A program made the position numbers and the translations under genes. Under the pieces are notes generated by a model, which had not been told where the DNA came from, ran no database searches, and saw nothing but the letters and a program-made list of their open reading frames with translations. This document shows positions 10,201 through 23,421 of a stretch of 64,000 nt of DNA, piece after piece; the first letter of the stretch is position 1; the number at the start of each line of letters is the position of its first letter. Origin of the DNA: Akebia trifoliata (taxonomy: Eukaryota > Streptophyta > Magnoliopsida > Ranunculales > Lardizabalaceae); contig CM030711.1 of NCBI GenBank assembly GCA_017979445.1, positions 6,355,221-6,419,220 on the forward strand, in the 5' to 3' direction.

Positions 10201-13200
10201 GATTTCGCACATATAAATGCGAACTAAAAAAAAGGCAGACCCACTAAAACATTCAAATGAAGCACTTTTTTTTTTCACTTCCCACTTGGATTTTTCATGA
10301 CACTGGAAGAGCCTTACTAACAGAGAACAGTAGAAAAAACTACACCAGACAAAATCACCCTACATGTGATTGTAGAAGGCTTTAATTTGAGATTTTGGTT
10401 TTGTATGGAATCAGCCATAGCAGGAGTCAGGGTGTATCTAACAAAAGGAAGACTTCGATTATCTAAGTTGACCATTCCAACTGCATTTTAGCAAGTCAAA
10501 TTAAACTAACAAGACAATGTATAAAATTGATGCAACCTAACAATGATATCCATGACTCTGTTGCACGTTGGGAAACTTCCATGAGGTCGGGGGCATGTGA
10601 CCGTAAGGACTAGTCCCATCCCAAAGGGTGTGGGATACCCTGCAAAATAACAAAAAAATGATGTCTAGGAATGCTATGAACCAAAATGCCCTGTTGTTTC
10701 TGGCAAGAATCCAAACTGAACAAATCCTTTTATATGGTAAATTAGGGAACCGGAAGAGACTTCTTATCCTGAACTCCTTCCAAAACCTCCAAACAAAAGG
10801 AAGCATCTTCAATATAATTCACCAGTCCTCCAAAGGTGGCTACCAACTGTCCTCCAATTTGCTCTGACTGATATCACCCAAGCTATAGAAATAGGTTGAA
10901 GAAGACTCCAATCCAATCACCCCACCCCCCACCCCCACCACACACACACCCCCAAAAAAAAAGTGTCACACGGGCAGTGGCACATGCGCAAAGTTTAAGG
11001 TCTCCAAAAGGTGTCTAGCACAGCAACCTCCTGAAATTTCAATATGGCAGTACACCCATATAAATATTAACTTCCGGTACAATGGACCTTCTAGGTGGGT
11101 ACTATCCTAGTTACCAGAGTACATGTCCCACAATCTTGATATTTATTCATTTTAGGAGGGGAAATTAGGACACACTGGTGGTACCACATGCGTGGAAAGT
11201 GTCTAGAAGTGTGGTGCCGTGCTATGAAATGTCATGTTGTGTCAACGCATCGTCTCAGAAAAATCTTGGAAACTGGAAATGCTAAGGTAACATGGGAGTC
11301 AGTATGTGCATTGAACAAGGTTACCACACGAAATGAAAATAGATGAAAATATAAAATGGAAAATAATAATCTGTTCCACCATGCAAAGATATGAAGATGC
11401 ATTGCACTAAAAGTAATCATTATAGCTCCAATTTGTTGTGTGAACACATTCTTGTAACATGGAAGAGATCTACACAGAGAAAGTGTCACTGAAAAATGGG
11501 GAATTGGGAACACTGGAAGACTTATCCGATTTGAATGTGGCTAAGGAAGAATAATGCGAAAAGTTACCTTTCAATTCATGAGGTTAAGGATGTGTTAGAG
11601 CCATTACGAGTAGATGCTTTTAGTTAAAAGAAAATTAGAACAACAATAGAACTTCCCCATTGATCCTTCAATACCAAGATCTAATTATCTAGAACTAGAA
11701 TCTCCTTCTAACACTGTTTCTTCCTTACAGACTATATATTGAAGTAATGCCGTGCAATGCTAGCTCTGGTATGATATAGATACCATACCTAACATTAGTG
11801 TCCTCCCTAGCATATTGTATATCTTCCAACAGACCCACTGGATCATTTGTCTTTCCTATAAAAGACAAATCTGGTGTTGCCTGATTTTGGATAGGGTACA
11901 TATTCCTCACCCATAAGCTTCTTTCATGAGAATCTCAAGTACTTTGACCACTCTGTGATCGACCACGTACACAAGTTTTCACTATTTTACTCAATTAAGT
12001 GGCTGAGATCTAAATTTAAAAAAAAAAAAAAGATGGAGCTTTCATAGATCTCTCTAACATCGAACACAATTTCAACAGTTACAAATCAGGCCATCTTCAA
12101 CACATGACCCCTCTTTCTGACAAGAGCTGTCGTCAAGAAATTATTCTATTACCCTTCTTAACTCAAGGTTGTGAAATTTTCACAAAGACATCTTGATCGG
12201 GAAGCCTGGTCATGAAATTGCATGGTCATTCTCACGAATCCTCCCTAATAATCTTTGAACACCTCAGAAAAAGTAATTGAATATACATCAGACACTGAGC
12301 GTGATGTCCACTCACTCACCCAACACTCTTAAGCAAACATCCTTTCACAACCAATCACGAGATTCTAGTAGAAATTGATAGAAGTGCATCCCATTTAAAG
12401 TGGGATAATAATAGTTCGATTCAATGTAATACAATGAAGGAAATTTCTATTTTGGTCCCCTTCTTTAAGCCATTTAACCCTTGCTACTTTGTCTTCATCG
12501 AATTTCCTCATTATGAGCTATTGATAAGAAGTGTCCCATTTAAAGTGGGATAATAATAGTTCGATTCAATGTAATACAATGAAGGAAATTTCTATTTTGG
12601 TCCCCTTCTTTAAGCCATTTCACCCTTACTACTTTGTCTCCATCGAATTTCCTCATTATGAGCTATTGAAAAGAAGTGTGCCTTGGAAGACCTCCCTTTT
12701 CAAGCTATCCAATTTTGATGAAGTGCTCCTTCTTTCCTTTTCAACCTAGTCCTATTATTTCCTCCCAAACTTAATTTTTCGCTCCACCTCAACACTAATT
12801 ATTCCATTTATTGATCTTTCCTTTCTAAGCGTTGAGGCTATCACCAAGAACAATGGCCATCGTTCCTCCAATCAAGAACAATTTCCAGCATATCAAAAAG
12901 ATACACAAACCCAGAAATCTCTAACATGTTGTAGAGAAGAACCCTAATGTTTACTCGTCACTAATAACATCCACTAATTAAGGGCACATTTTAAAGTATC
13001 CTTGAAGGAGGAAAAATAGTATCATATCAACATCATACACATACATCAGAGGTTCAATCTACTGGTCTGACTGGATTGACCCAACATTTCCAACAAAAAT
13101 TGGTTCAACCTCCACATTGTGTTCTCAAACATGAACATAGAAATTGAACTTACCGATCTAATGAAATAACCACCAGATATCCAACAATTGGGACCTCCTA

Positions 13201-16200
13201 AAACTCAAAACGGATATTCAAAATAAATTCTATGTGTATTCCTGACTTTGAAAGGAAGATTCACGTACATGATATAACAAATTACTACCTATAAAAAAAT
13301 AACAAAATACTTAGCCTTCCGAGATGTTTATTCCCCTTTTAGTTTTTCATTGTGATACCATTGCCAAAAAGAGTAGGAGAGAAATGTATAATCCATTTGT
13401 GCATCTGTCATAAGATACAAAAGGAATGATTATATCACATTACAAACGCAAGGGGAAAAATCATATTGGTGGTATCAAATACGATAATCTGCCTCACCAA
13501 AAATGGGAAGATATAGTTTCAGATGGTATTCCTTGTTATTGACCCTAATCATATCTCATCTTTGAGTAAAGAAGCTAAAGGGGTCTAGGCTCAAAGTGGC
13601 AGTATAATCACTAGGAGTTGGGAAAAAGCTCCAGGCATGGTACATTACAAGCAAAAAAAAAGTTAACTATAAATGCAAAATAACATCCATATAGCCGACT
13701 AACTCCGAAGCAAAAACCTATCAAGATGGGAAATATTCAGGTAGTGAAATACTTCAACATTTTACAATATAGTGGTCCCTAAGCTTGATGTAATTATCAG
13801 GTGGCAAAAAGGCGACCAAAAATATATCTAGAACTAAACAGAATAAAGGGTCATCTCAACCACATATCTAGCAAAAAACTATAGCACCACACAGATTAAC
13901 CTACTAATTAAAAATGCAGAGATAAAACTCCCCCCTAACACTGCACTTTCCATCTTCCAAAATAAAAACTCTACTATCAAATAGCAGCAACAAAATAATG
14001 GATAAAGGGAGGGGCCCAATATACCTTTAAGTTTATTATCCATCACTTTGTTTCCCATACCCTCCATGCGACCATCTTTACTCCTTCCCGAATTTGTGTT
14101 ATGGATGATCACTAAAGGTGGCCACATAATAAGATCGTCATTATTTGCTGCTGCTTCATCAGCAGATACCAACTGGTATGCCTTTGAGTTGTCAGGAACT
14201 TTAGCATAGTTCCAGCCCATTAGAACACACAAAGCCTTGTGTAAGCCAAGGTGATCCACATGCAAGTCAGCACTATGAGAGTTGTAAGCATGCATGATAA
14301 GACCATGAACATCTGGAAATTCTTTAGAAGCCCTGAAATTTTCACACCAAGCGCATCGAACAATAAATAATTCAGAGTTCGCCCTCTAACATCATTAAGT
14401 AACAAACTAATACCAAAAAATGAATATGTACATTCATTAGTCAAACAGAAACCCTGAGAAATATACAAGGAATGGAATATATGACCAAAATTTTACTAGA
14501 GATGGAAGGTAAGATGGTCATAAGATTTCATGAAGCTATGTATGGATGAGCATCCAAGTAACAAGTCAACCGAATTGTATAACTCAATCTCCACAAACAA
14601 CTTCAACATAAAACCAGCATCCAAAAGCAAGTTCATATTGTAATATAAAATGAACAAGGCTAAGATAAAGACACCTACTGAAAATCTAAGATGAAAAAAG
14701 AAGAGAAAGGAAGGAAGAAAGAAAGAAATAGAGAGAAGAGGAGAGAAGAGCAGAAGAGATAAAACTACGACCAAATATCATTAATTCATTCAATATAAAA
14801 TGACATACGGAAGTGCTGTCAACAAGGGCATAGAATAATGGACACGTGCATCAATGTTCATTTACATGTGCACAATATAGAAAGTGCCATGCAACCTATT
14901 CATTCTAAATGATTCTTGTGAAACTTTCTAAACTCCAAAGAACCTATCCAACACACTGTTCTAACAAAGTGCACCTGACCCAAAAAGACAATAATGCCAG
15001 CAAGGTTTAAAATCTTGTCTCGAGACAATGTTTTGATCGGAAGAAAAACAGACACAGTCTCGACTGAAACATTCCGAGACAATCCAAAGCATTCCTTCAA
15101 TGTTTCAACATAAATGTTTCATTTCTCTGACGGCCGAAACCAGAATGTCTAGTACGACACTTTAAACCAGGAATACCAGAAATTTTTCAGGAAAGTAAAG
15201 AGGAGAATGATTGAAGTGTAAGACCAAAGACCAACTCTTTAGGCCACAAGTGTCAACTTGCTTGCATATTCATCCTGTGAATATTTTCAGGTGGTCTCAG
15301 AAGCCATATAATCAGTAACCATCTTGAACAAGGGGATGACGCATTCTTTCAAAAACAAGGAAAAATAGCTTAACAAAAACAGCTGAATAAAAGCTAATGA
15401 AACCAGCTGGATCCAAATAAATGCCTTGTAAGCAGATATAAAGATAACAGAAACAAATGATCATACAGCAGAGCTTGTTTTTCCTTTTGCCGAGACCACT
15501 TGGTAAATTATTCATTAGCCAACCATTCAAATCAGAAGCCTGGTAGCTACCAATCAAGAGGAGGAAAACATGCCAAAACATAGTACCAGCCAATCATAGG
15601 AGACAACCATACAAAGCCTAAGAGCAGCCCTTCAAGGGAGAACATACAAGTTCCAAAATCCATAAACCCACATATTTCATGTGTCTCAAGTAAATAATCA
15701 GAAATAATAAAGCATTATATGCATCTAATATGCATAAGAAAAGAGTATTTCCCACATAGGAATAGCATCAGCAAGTTAGCCAATCCCGATATTTAACATT
15801 GTGGTAAGGAGAACTCATTCCAGGAAACAAAAACAACTCAGAGAACTTTCCATATGCCAAAAAATATCACACCGGAAAAAAAACATTAAAATAAAATAAA
15901 AAAGAACACGAGTCGCTAAGTCACTAACACCAACTACCAGGACCTTATAACTCAGAAAGGTATTACCTTGGCATTGCATGTTCACGACAGATGAGTCACT
16001 GCAGTGGAGTGTATGAGACAACCAATGGGAAACTAGCTATTTCAAACTTTTTTCCTAGACTAAAAATGTATGAAAGAGATTCCTTGTTTTCCGTAAGTCA
16101 AACACAGCTTAAACTAAAAATTGGAATCCATGTGGGGAGAAAAGCTGGCAAACACGAATTGAAATCCTACAGCCAGAGTCAGAAATGTAGAAAAACCTTG

Positions 16201-19200
16201 GCCAACAGCACATGGACATGACTTCTTTGTGATCCAAAGACTAGAATCCAACAATGATTTGTAAACTGATGACAAAGTACCCACACTCACAAAGAAACAA
16301 CTGCCAAATCAATGTGTTTAATTCATGTATAATCATTTATTGGGTTTTTAATAGTGTTCAGAAACCATCATTAAATATCATGCAGATCAAGACATTAGGA
16401 ATTGTTTAAAGGGAAGAAGATGAAACCAATATTTGTGCGTGGCCAGCATGGCCGAGCAAAGACCTCAAGAAAAGTCAACAACAAGCATCCATTTGAGAAC
16501 AATCCAATAAATGGAAGCCAAAGGCCATTGCAAAGACTTAGATTCTGCTAAGAAATTATGATACGACACATCCAATTACTTACCAAGGAAAAAATTACAA
16601 CCTATACAAGTTATACCCAACCAATTACAGTTGATAACATATGCTAATTTGTCATGTGCCATCAATTACAATTGATAACATGAGCCAATTTGCCCGTGCC
16701 ATAAACTAATAGAACTATAAAGAGATTAAGCACCCAACTTTCTAAAATTGGAACCATTTTATAAAACATTGTACCGAGAAATGACTAACCTAGTAAAGTC
16801 AATATAAATATGACAACAAAAATACGTTTTTAATATAACACGTATCTCAATTTACAATACGATAACCACTGCCTTATGAAGGCAATTGATACAACTCAAA
16901 GGGAGCATACAGTAATTTACATAGCGCAATATACAATATTTATCGATTTGTGTACGATATAGCTTCCTTGAAGTCACTAACATGCATAACAATAACAATA
17001 TTTATACCATTTTCCAACTTTAAAACATAGATATGGCCTATGGGCAGCTATACCAGACAATATAAGCATCATACCCTTGCCGCCGAAAAACTGTATAAAG
17101 CTATAGAAACTACTTAAAGCTGAATTACATCTCATTTATATTCATAGGCTGTCAACGAAAACATAAATTGGAGTCTTTTAGATGAATCAAGTATGGGAAA
17201 GGAAGAATGAATTCATCAAGGATTCTTAAAAGGCAATGCACGAAATCTGTATCCTGGTATAGGAAGCACTTAATTTATTTTTATTTTTTTGTAAGTAATG
17301 GAATGTAAATTTATCATAATACTAAATGATATCTATCGTAAATTTATCATAGTACTAAATGATATCTAGAAATTAGCTTTCAGTTTCCTATAGGTAAGAC
17401 GGTGAACAGGGGTTTAGATCCCAGTGTTGTATTACTACTCACGGACGTTGCCAACTCACCAACTTGGCACCTTCGATTGAATTAGGACATTAACAGATTA
17501 AAACTAAATGTCTATGAACATAGAAAACTCGGTCTTAACACGTGGAATCTTTCACAGAAAAATATCCAACCAGTGCAGAGTACAGACACCGCAATCCCAG
17601 TATTACATACAAAACCAAATATGTTGCCCATTATTTATAGGGGCTTGGGCAAAATAATAACTCTTGACATGGGTTGAGCAAAATATGATCATCTACTTCC
17701 CTCTCAATTAGTAGAATTACAATTAAATAGAAGAAGAGGAATTAATGTTTCAGACGCTCTGAGTGGACTTCCATGCTCTCAGTGCACTCTACATGGAAAG
17801 AATTCAAAACAAAATCTAATTAAGAATTGAGCATACTACAAGAGATACAATATTGCTCTATCACAATTCACGCAACAAGCTTCCTACCAAACTTCTCCAT
17901 GATAGGGTCCAATACAAAATTGGGAAGGCTTCCTACAGAAAGCTGTGCCCCCAAATAATAAGGAAAACCCATACCTTCAACAACCACATAAAAGAGAAAG
18001 TGCATGACAAACCAGATAAGCTGCCTTCAAAACCTACCAAAAGGGTCTTAGATGATGTGAAACAGAATGACAAAGGATCCAAAGACAACCCAAATTAACT
18101 ACAGAAAAATCCTTTAGAGATTCACAAGAAGTTATAGGCAGAATCCATCTCAGCCATCTCAAGCAAAAGATTGTCCTCCTAATAGATACTCTGTTAATCC
18201 CATTCAAGATAGTTATATGTTATCTTAACATCCACTTTGAAGACCAGGAACAATTCACAAGGTCAAACCCACATGAAACCGATAATTTAATACTGATCAG
18301 AACAAGATGATACCTTAGTGATTCCAAGGACGCAACTCAATTTTGTAAACCAGCACAAGCTAAATATAAACTTGAACAAGTTCACTGAGCCCTTTGCAAT
18401 TCAATGATTTCTTACATAAATGCAAGCACTAAAATATTATGACAGTAGACAAAAAGCCATATGCATCACTGGAAAACGGAAACATCAATAGAATAGTACT
18501 CACCAATAAGCTACAAAGAATAATCTATCAGGAAAAAACAACACAACAACTAGCCAACAATCAAATAAATCAACGCCTCAGGAATACTTAATCCACACAA
18601 GCTACAATGCTGAAAAAAAATGTTCACTAGCTTAGCGCAGCTCATATGCACTATAAAACTTCAAGAAAATTTTGTGATCATGTGCAAATGGACAACACAC
18701 CCACTAGTAAACATAATTCACCTAAAAGCTTCACATGTTCTATCCCTATCCTATAATGCTCAAAATAGAAATACATACCTTCACAAGGATGCAACAATAA
18801 TCACATATCATAACTTTTCTTCTTTTCTTTTCATTTCTTTTTTTTTATTTTTTTATTTTATTTTATAGCTAATCACATATATTGAGTTGTCGTAGGTCCC
18901 AAAAGGACATTATAAAGCTTATCCTAATTAGTAGGTCAAGAATCCAACGATGATCTTTCTTCAATATCATAGTAAATCTGTTTGCACTTGGATGCATAAT
19001 AACCCTAAGTTGTTTACTTATTAAAAAAAATAACCCTAAGTCATTTACTGCAATGAGTTACAACCTCTACCAAAAAGCTTCAACATATTGTATTAAAGAC
19101 TCCAACTAAGAGTGTTATACTCCTACTGAAGTTTAAAAAAATGTTGGATTTAGATTTTATTTTCATTTTTCTCCAACATTCTTCCTCCACCAGTAACTCC

Positions 19201-22200
19201 AAACTACCTACTGTGTCATTCTAAATCTTCTTCATTCAGCTCCAACAGCTGCTTCACTTCAGACTGTTCAATACAAAGTGAGCAGAACAGGTGTGAAATT
19301 TAGATTTTCACTCCACCCTAAGATGCTCTTTCATGAATAACATGTCTAGCTCAAGTGAAGTGAGCACCTTATCTTTTAAACATTTTGTTTTGATAGACCA
19401 ATATGCACATATATCAGAGCATCTTGGCAATGCAATGGTAAAAATCTGAAACCCCGATTCCCTTATAAGAACTGTACATAACATGTCTAGGACAAGATAG
19501 CTATCACGTCCGAATTAATCAAGATTTGGCACTGATCTAAATAAACCTTATTGTGAGAAGGGTCACATCTAAAATAAGACAGATTCACAATTGTAAAGAT
19601 ATTCAATAAAAAAGAAAAGAAAACTCCACCTAATACATAGTGCTTAGATTTTATTATTTATCATTTTTTATTAGTATTAGAAAACTGAACTTCTTTCCCA
19701 AAGCAAATACTATTCAAACATGTCGATTGCCAAAATACAACCTAAACACTATTTTTCTTACAAATAGAATCTTATTTGAAAGATGTCACTTCACCACAAA
19801 AACTTTGTTGACATATTTTACAACATACAAATATCATTCTTTCCACTTTTTATTCTATTGATTGTCGTCACTGCAATGCAACCCCCCCCCCCCCCCAAAA
19901 CCCCCCTCTGGTTTCCTTTATTGCCAACAACAGCTTTATGGAGCTCCAGAACTGTATAAAGGTTAACTGCCATTGCTATATTAATCATTCTACTCAAACT
20001 TAATGGACATTTGTACATACCTCCCTTTAAATATTTTCCAACTGAATATAATAGACACAGTCAGATATGCAAAAGAAAAATAACAAACTCCAGGAGATTA
20101 CCTTTCCATTTGTCTCGTTCATAAGAAGCAATAGGAAAAGGGATACCGGGATTCACTAGAGAAATGAGAAATAAAATATTCAACAACAACTATACTCTTA
20201 AAGAAGCCGATTGCATGGGCATTCCTATAAAGAATAGACCTCACTCATTGATTTCTGATCAGCATGAGATGTGTTCAACCATCACCTCTAAAAATAATAC
20301 CACACCATAGCAAAGTATGATCCAAGGATGTAATAAGGGCAACTACTACAATCTCTTTACTCATTACTTTCATCTGTTTATTTCCTTTAAACAATAAACA
20401 ATGAATAAAAACCTAGCAAATTGTTCCCTATAAATATTGATGGAGGATCATCTAATACTCGACACACCCATGTAACACCATAGCAAACCTCTAAGTAAAA
20501 GAGGTGATCCTACAAGAGGAGGAAGAAGATGAGTGATACGAGTCTCCAAAACCAATTTATAATTTACAGTAAAACTCAACTTTATTAATTGAAGTTAATC
20601 TTATACCACACACCCCACTACAACCACCTCAAACCCTTTGAAACTGCCCCTACTGCCTGCTTTAGTTATCATTCTCTCAAGAGTTCCACCTACACTAGAA
20701 AGAGGAAGGGGGTAACAATCTCTTTGTCTCAAACCACGAAAGCGTTTGAAATATCCTACCAGGTTGTCCTTGGCCGTGTTTGAAAAAGTGGAAACACACT
20801 TTTTTTTTTTTAAAGAAAAAAAAAAAAAAAAGTGGAAACACACTTCATAATCCATTTCTCCAAATATTGCTAAAACCCCTCCTCTCAAGCATATAATCCA
20901 AGAATCTATAATTGAAACATCCATAACTTTCCTAACACGGTGATCACTAAAAAAAATGGGTTAAGAACTCAATAAGATGATTCCTCAACTCAAACTAGCT
21001 CGGTAATTGACCAATAGATCGTCGTTATCATCCCAACTGTTTGGGGTCAGAAACACAAAATTTCCCCCATAATTCACTAAAAGATAACCGATCCTTTCTC
21101 TATCTAGTTTGAATTCCCCTTCAGAAGGATCTTGCCAAGCTTAAATGCTTCAAAATAGTATACTAAGAATTCCATAAGCCTTGTTAGCTAACCACACCTT
21201 TGATTTTAAATGATCCAAGCATCCTTAGTAGATATCGACTAGGTGCATTTATGCATAAACTATGATGCAAGATCTCGTCACATATGCCTCCTCTAAAAAT
21301 CATAATCTAATATGTAATAAGCTAAGAACACTAGAACTTTCCTATCATACCCATCGGCATCAAAAACAAATTAGAGACGAAGAAAAACAGTGATGAACAT
21401 CCAACCCAAGTTTATCAAACCTGCCGCAAGCAAGGCATTGTAGAGACCCGTACTTCCCGTCCTCCAAGTAATTCTTCTTCTGCGCTAAATTTTCATTGAG
21501 TGATTTCACGAACCGAAGAAACGCTTTCTTCAAGGCCTGTTGATCCACATCAGGATGCTTCAAACTCACATCCACACCATAATCTCCTCCAACCCTCATA
21601 TGCTTTGAGGACCTTATTTCATCGATTCTCCTCGCAGAATCCAACGGGTGGTCCCGATGAAAAGGACTGCTAGTAGTTCCTGACAAATAATTTGCTCGAT
21701 CACCAGAACCCGAAGGAAACCCATTAGGATTAGAACTACTAGTGTTCCCATAATGCAAGAGTTGTTGTCGTTGCCGCGCGAATTCGTCCCTCACATCTCT
21801 TTCATCCCCATCTCCATACTTCCTCTTCAGTGATCCTTCTTGAGATATTGGGTCTCTCCCATCAAGCCCTAGAGAATTCCAATAATCATGGGGGCCACCA
21901 CCGCGTCCAAATGCCTCATCGCGATCACGACGGAACCCTTCGGGGCTCAACCGCCCACCGGGTGGGAAATGCTTATCGAACCCGAATCCCATACCTCCCG
22001 GCTCGGGCTCACGGCCGCCATGTCCAAATGGGAAGAATCGCTCTGAAGGGTCGAACGGCCGTCCATGTGGTGGGAAATCTTGATAATCCGGCGGAAGAGC
22101 GAAGTACGATCGAACGCTCCCATCAGCCAAAGCGATCGTTCGCCGGTCGAGCATGTGAAATCCATAAGCCGGCGGCGGAGGTGGACCGAATCCGGCAGGA

Positions 22201-22496
22201 TCCGGAAACGGAGATACGTTCGGGTCATTCAAGATAAACGGAGCTCCGGGTCCAGATGGAGGAAACGCACCGGGGCCTGAAGAAGTCTTCGGATCGGAAA
22301 CGGGCTTCGACGGGCCGGATCCCTGAGACGGTTCGTCTTTAGGGTTTGAGGAGGGTTTGTTGGGTTTGGATTCGGCGTTGGTGCCGGACTTGTGATCGGG
22401 CTGAGGATTGTTGCCGGATTCCCACCTGGTTTTCCGGTTAGATGAGGATGGAGCGGATTTGTGGGAGGAGGAGCCCTTAGGGTTACCTCCAGCCAT
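7280..22496 (-). CDS. XS-domain protein (SGS3-related), three exons over 15.2 kb
   Basis: Coding exons on the minus strand are 22496-21421, 14332-14025 and 7629-7280, giving 1734 nt and 577 residues. Donors are CAG|GTTTGA and AAAG|GTATAT; acceptors are TTTCAG and CTTTCAG. Introns are 7088 and 6395 bp. Residues 1-200 are Pro/Gly/Ser-rich and probably disordered, with FGPPPPPAYGFHMLDRR conserved-looking. Residues 354-378 form a small zinc-finger-like motif (C354, C357, H373, H378). Residues about 428-545 form the XS domain, from MWPPLVIIHNT through GMGNK and GFGGGKSKSLYGKDGHMGI to LAEFFEK. XS domains bind RNA and occur in SGS3 and FDM-type silencing proteins. This protein has no XH domain or long coiled coil, so it is the XS-only class, like the one I recall as Arabidopsis At3g22430. 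Its exact role is unknown. The gene is intact by frame. Confidence 0.92.
8002..8021. repeat. G20 homopolymer
   Basis: Twenty consecutive G bases in intron 2 of the XS gene. On the transcribed strand this appears as a C run. The true length may be wrong because such runs are hard to sequence. Confidence 0.9.
8785..8870 (+). repeat. Possible SINE remnant
   Basis: AGGTAGCCCAGCTCC resembles an A box, and GTGAGTTCAATACCC about 45 bases later resembles a B box. There is no clear A-tail or target duplication, so this is a weak call. Confidence 0.25.
12380..12669. repeat. 145-bp tandem duplication in XS intron 2
   Basis: Two copies with a 145-bp period share the landmarks CCCATTTAAAGTGGGATAAT, at 12390 and again at 12535, and TTATGAGCTATTGA near each end. 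They differ at only a few positions. Each copy starts with a near-palindrome, CCCATTTAAAGTGGG. No coding meaning is seen. Confidence 0.85.
16622..16702. repeat. Imperfect 41-bp tandem duplication
   Basis: Copies at 16622-16662 and 16663-16702 both run from CAATTACA through TTGATAACAT to GTGCCAT, with several differences and a one-base length change. Confidence 0.7.
17305..17370. repeat. 33-bp tandem duplication
   Basis: Two adjacent copies of a 33-bp unit (GTAAATTTATCATA followed by TACTAAATGATATCTA) at 17305-17337 and 17338-17370 differ at about three bases. Confidence 0.8.
19882..19896. repeat. C15 homopolymer
   Basis: Fifteen consecutive C bases followed by AAAA and six more C bases, in XS intron 1. 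It is a G run on the transcript strand of that gene. Confidence 0.9.
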
Positions 22497-22513
22497 CTTC
22501 TGGACTTCAACGA

Positions 22514-22534
22514 TAGGGTTAGGGTTAGGGTTTT
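22514..22534 (-). promoter_or_regulatory. Triple telo-box in the XS gene leader
   Basis: On the minus strand, 18-38 bases before the start codon, three telomere-like units (AAACCCTAA type) stand in a row. Telo-boxes occur in leaders and promoters of plant growth and translation genes and can be bound by TRB/Myb-type and Polycomb-recruiting factors. Function here is inferred from the sequence only. Confidence 0.6.
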
Positions 22535-23210
22535 AAAGGTAAATTTTTAACAGAAACGAAAGAAGAAGAAGAAGAGAAAGCTTGAGCTCGAGCTTGTGCG
22601 TTGTGAAATCTGTAGAAGTTAGGGCAAGGTGGGAGGAATTAAGAATTAAAAAATTCGATAAAAAACAAACTGCAGTTCTTTTTGTTGAATATTTGAGGTA
22701 CCCCTGTGTTCTGAAATTGGTGAGACCCCCCTTGACTTGAAATCTTCTATTAGAGACTAATAGAAAATGATCTAACTGCCCTCATCTTGAACAGCGTGCA
22801 AAAAGAAAGCCCCCTTAAATTTTTAGTACTTTTATTGTCACACCATTTTTTTTTTTTTCCTTCTAGCACCTTAATTATAAATTAGATTGCTTTTAACAAT
22901 GGTGAATCTCCAAATCGTGCACTGAATATGTCAAAATTTTGGTTTCGCAGCACTATTCATTTTTTATTCCAAAAACCTGCACACGATACACTATTCACTT
23001 TTTATGCATGTACAAACTCGTAAATTTGTCTTTTTTACTATCTACGAATTCATAAGTTCATCACTTTTAAATTTACAAATTTGTAAATGCGTAATTGTGT
23101 GCGTGTTTTCATAAATAAAATGAACATGTAGCAAATTCGTAATTAGAACAAAAGTCATGCATGTTTTCGTAAATATGGGAATAAGTTTTTTAATAGTTCT
23201 TATAATGACC

Positions 23211-23421
23211 ATGGTTTTAAAACTTGATTTCACATCTTGTCTATGCTAAATACCAAGTTGTTTTTGACAAGTTTTTCGATATGTTTGAGACGTTTCGTTC
23301 AAAAATGAACATGAGATTTTAAATCTCATCCAAAAATTAACTTGTCCGGTCGTCTCGTCCATGCCTGGTAATGAGACCAGTTGGGCGATACGTCTCAATC
23401 TCAAACGAGTATTGAAATCAT
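23211..23421. repeat. Repeat with TTTTAAAAC-type ends
   Basis: It begins ATGGTTTTAAAACTTGA and ends GAGTATTGAAATCAT, an inverted pair with mismatches. The inside carries TTTGAGACG and CGTCTCAA words like the repeat at 241-465. It is non-coding. Confidence 0.45.

Larger units (their letters stand above)
7630..14024 (-). other. Intron 2 of the XS gene (6.4 kb)
   Basis: No nested gene is supported. It contains a G20 run (8002-8021), a possible SINE (about 8785-8870) and a 145-bp tandem duplication (12380-12669). Low-complexity pyrimidine sequence lies at 10917-10960. The listed frames in this span are short, differ in strand and have no domain. The remainder is ordinary AT-rich intron. Confidence 0.6.
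14333..21420 (-). other. Intron 1 of the XS gene (7.1 kb)
   Basis: No nested gene is supported. It contains a purine tract (about 14690-14760), a short GTCTCG-rich repeat (about 15002-15178), tandem duplications at 16622-16702 and 17305-17370, a C15 run (19882-19896), and a T/A tract framed by direct repeats (20783-20846). The scattered short frames show no domain. The rest is AT-rich intron sequence. Confidence 0.6.

Noticed and set aside
21830..22510. Frames overlapping XS exon 1
   Set aside because: They are shadows of a GC-rich, low-complexity coding exon; the XS frame joins cleanly to two more exons.
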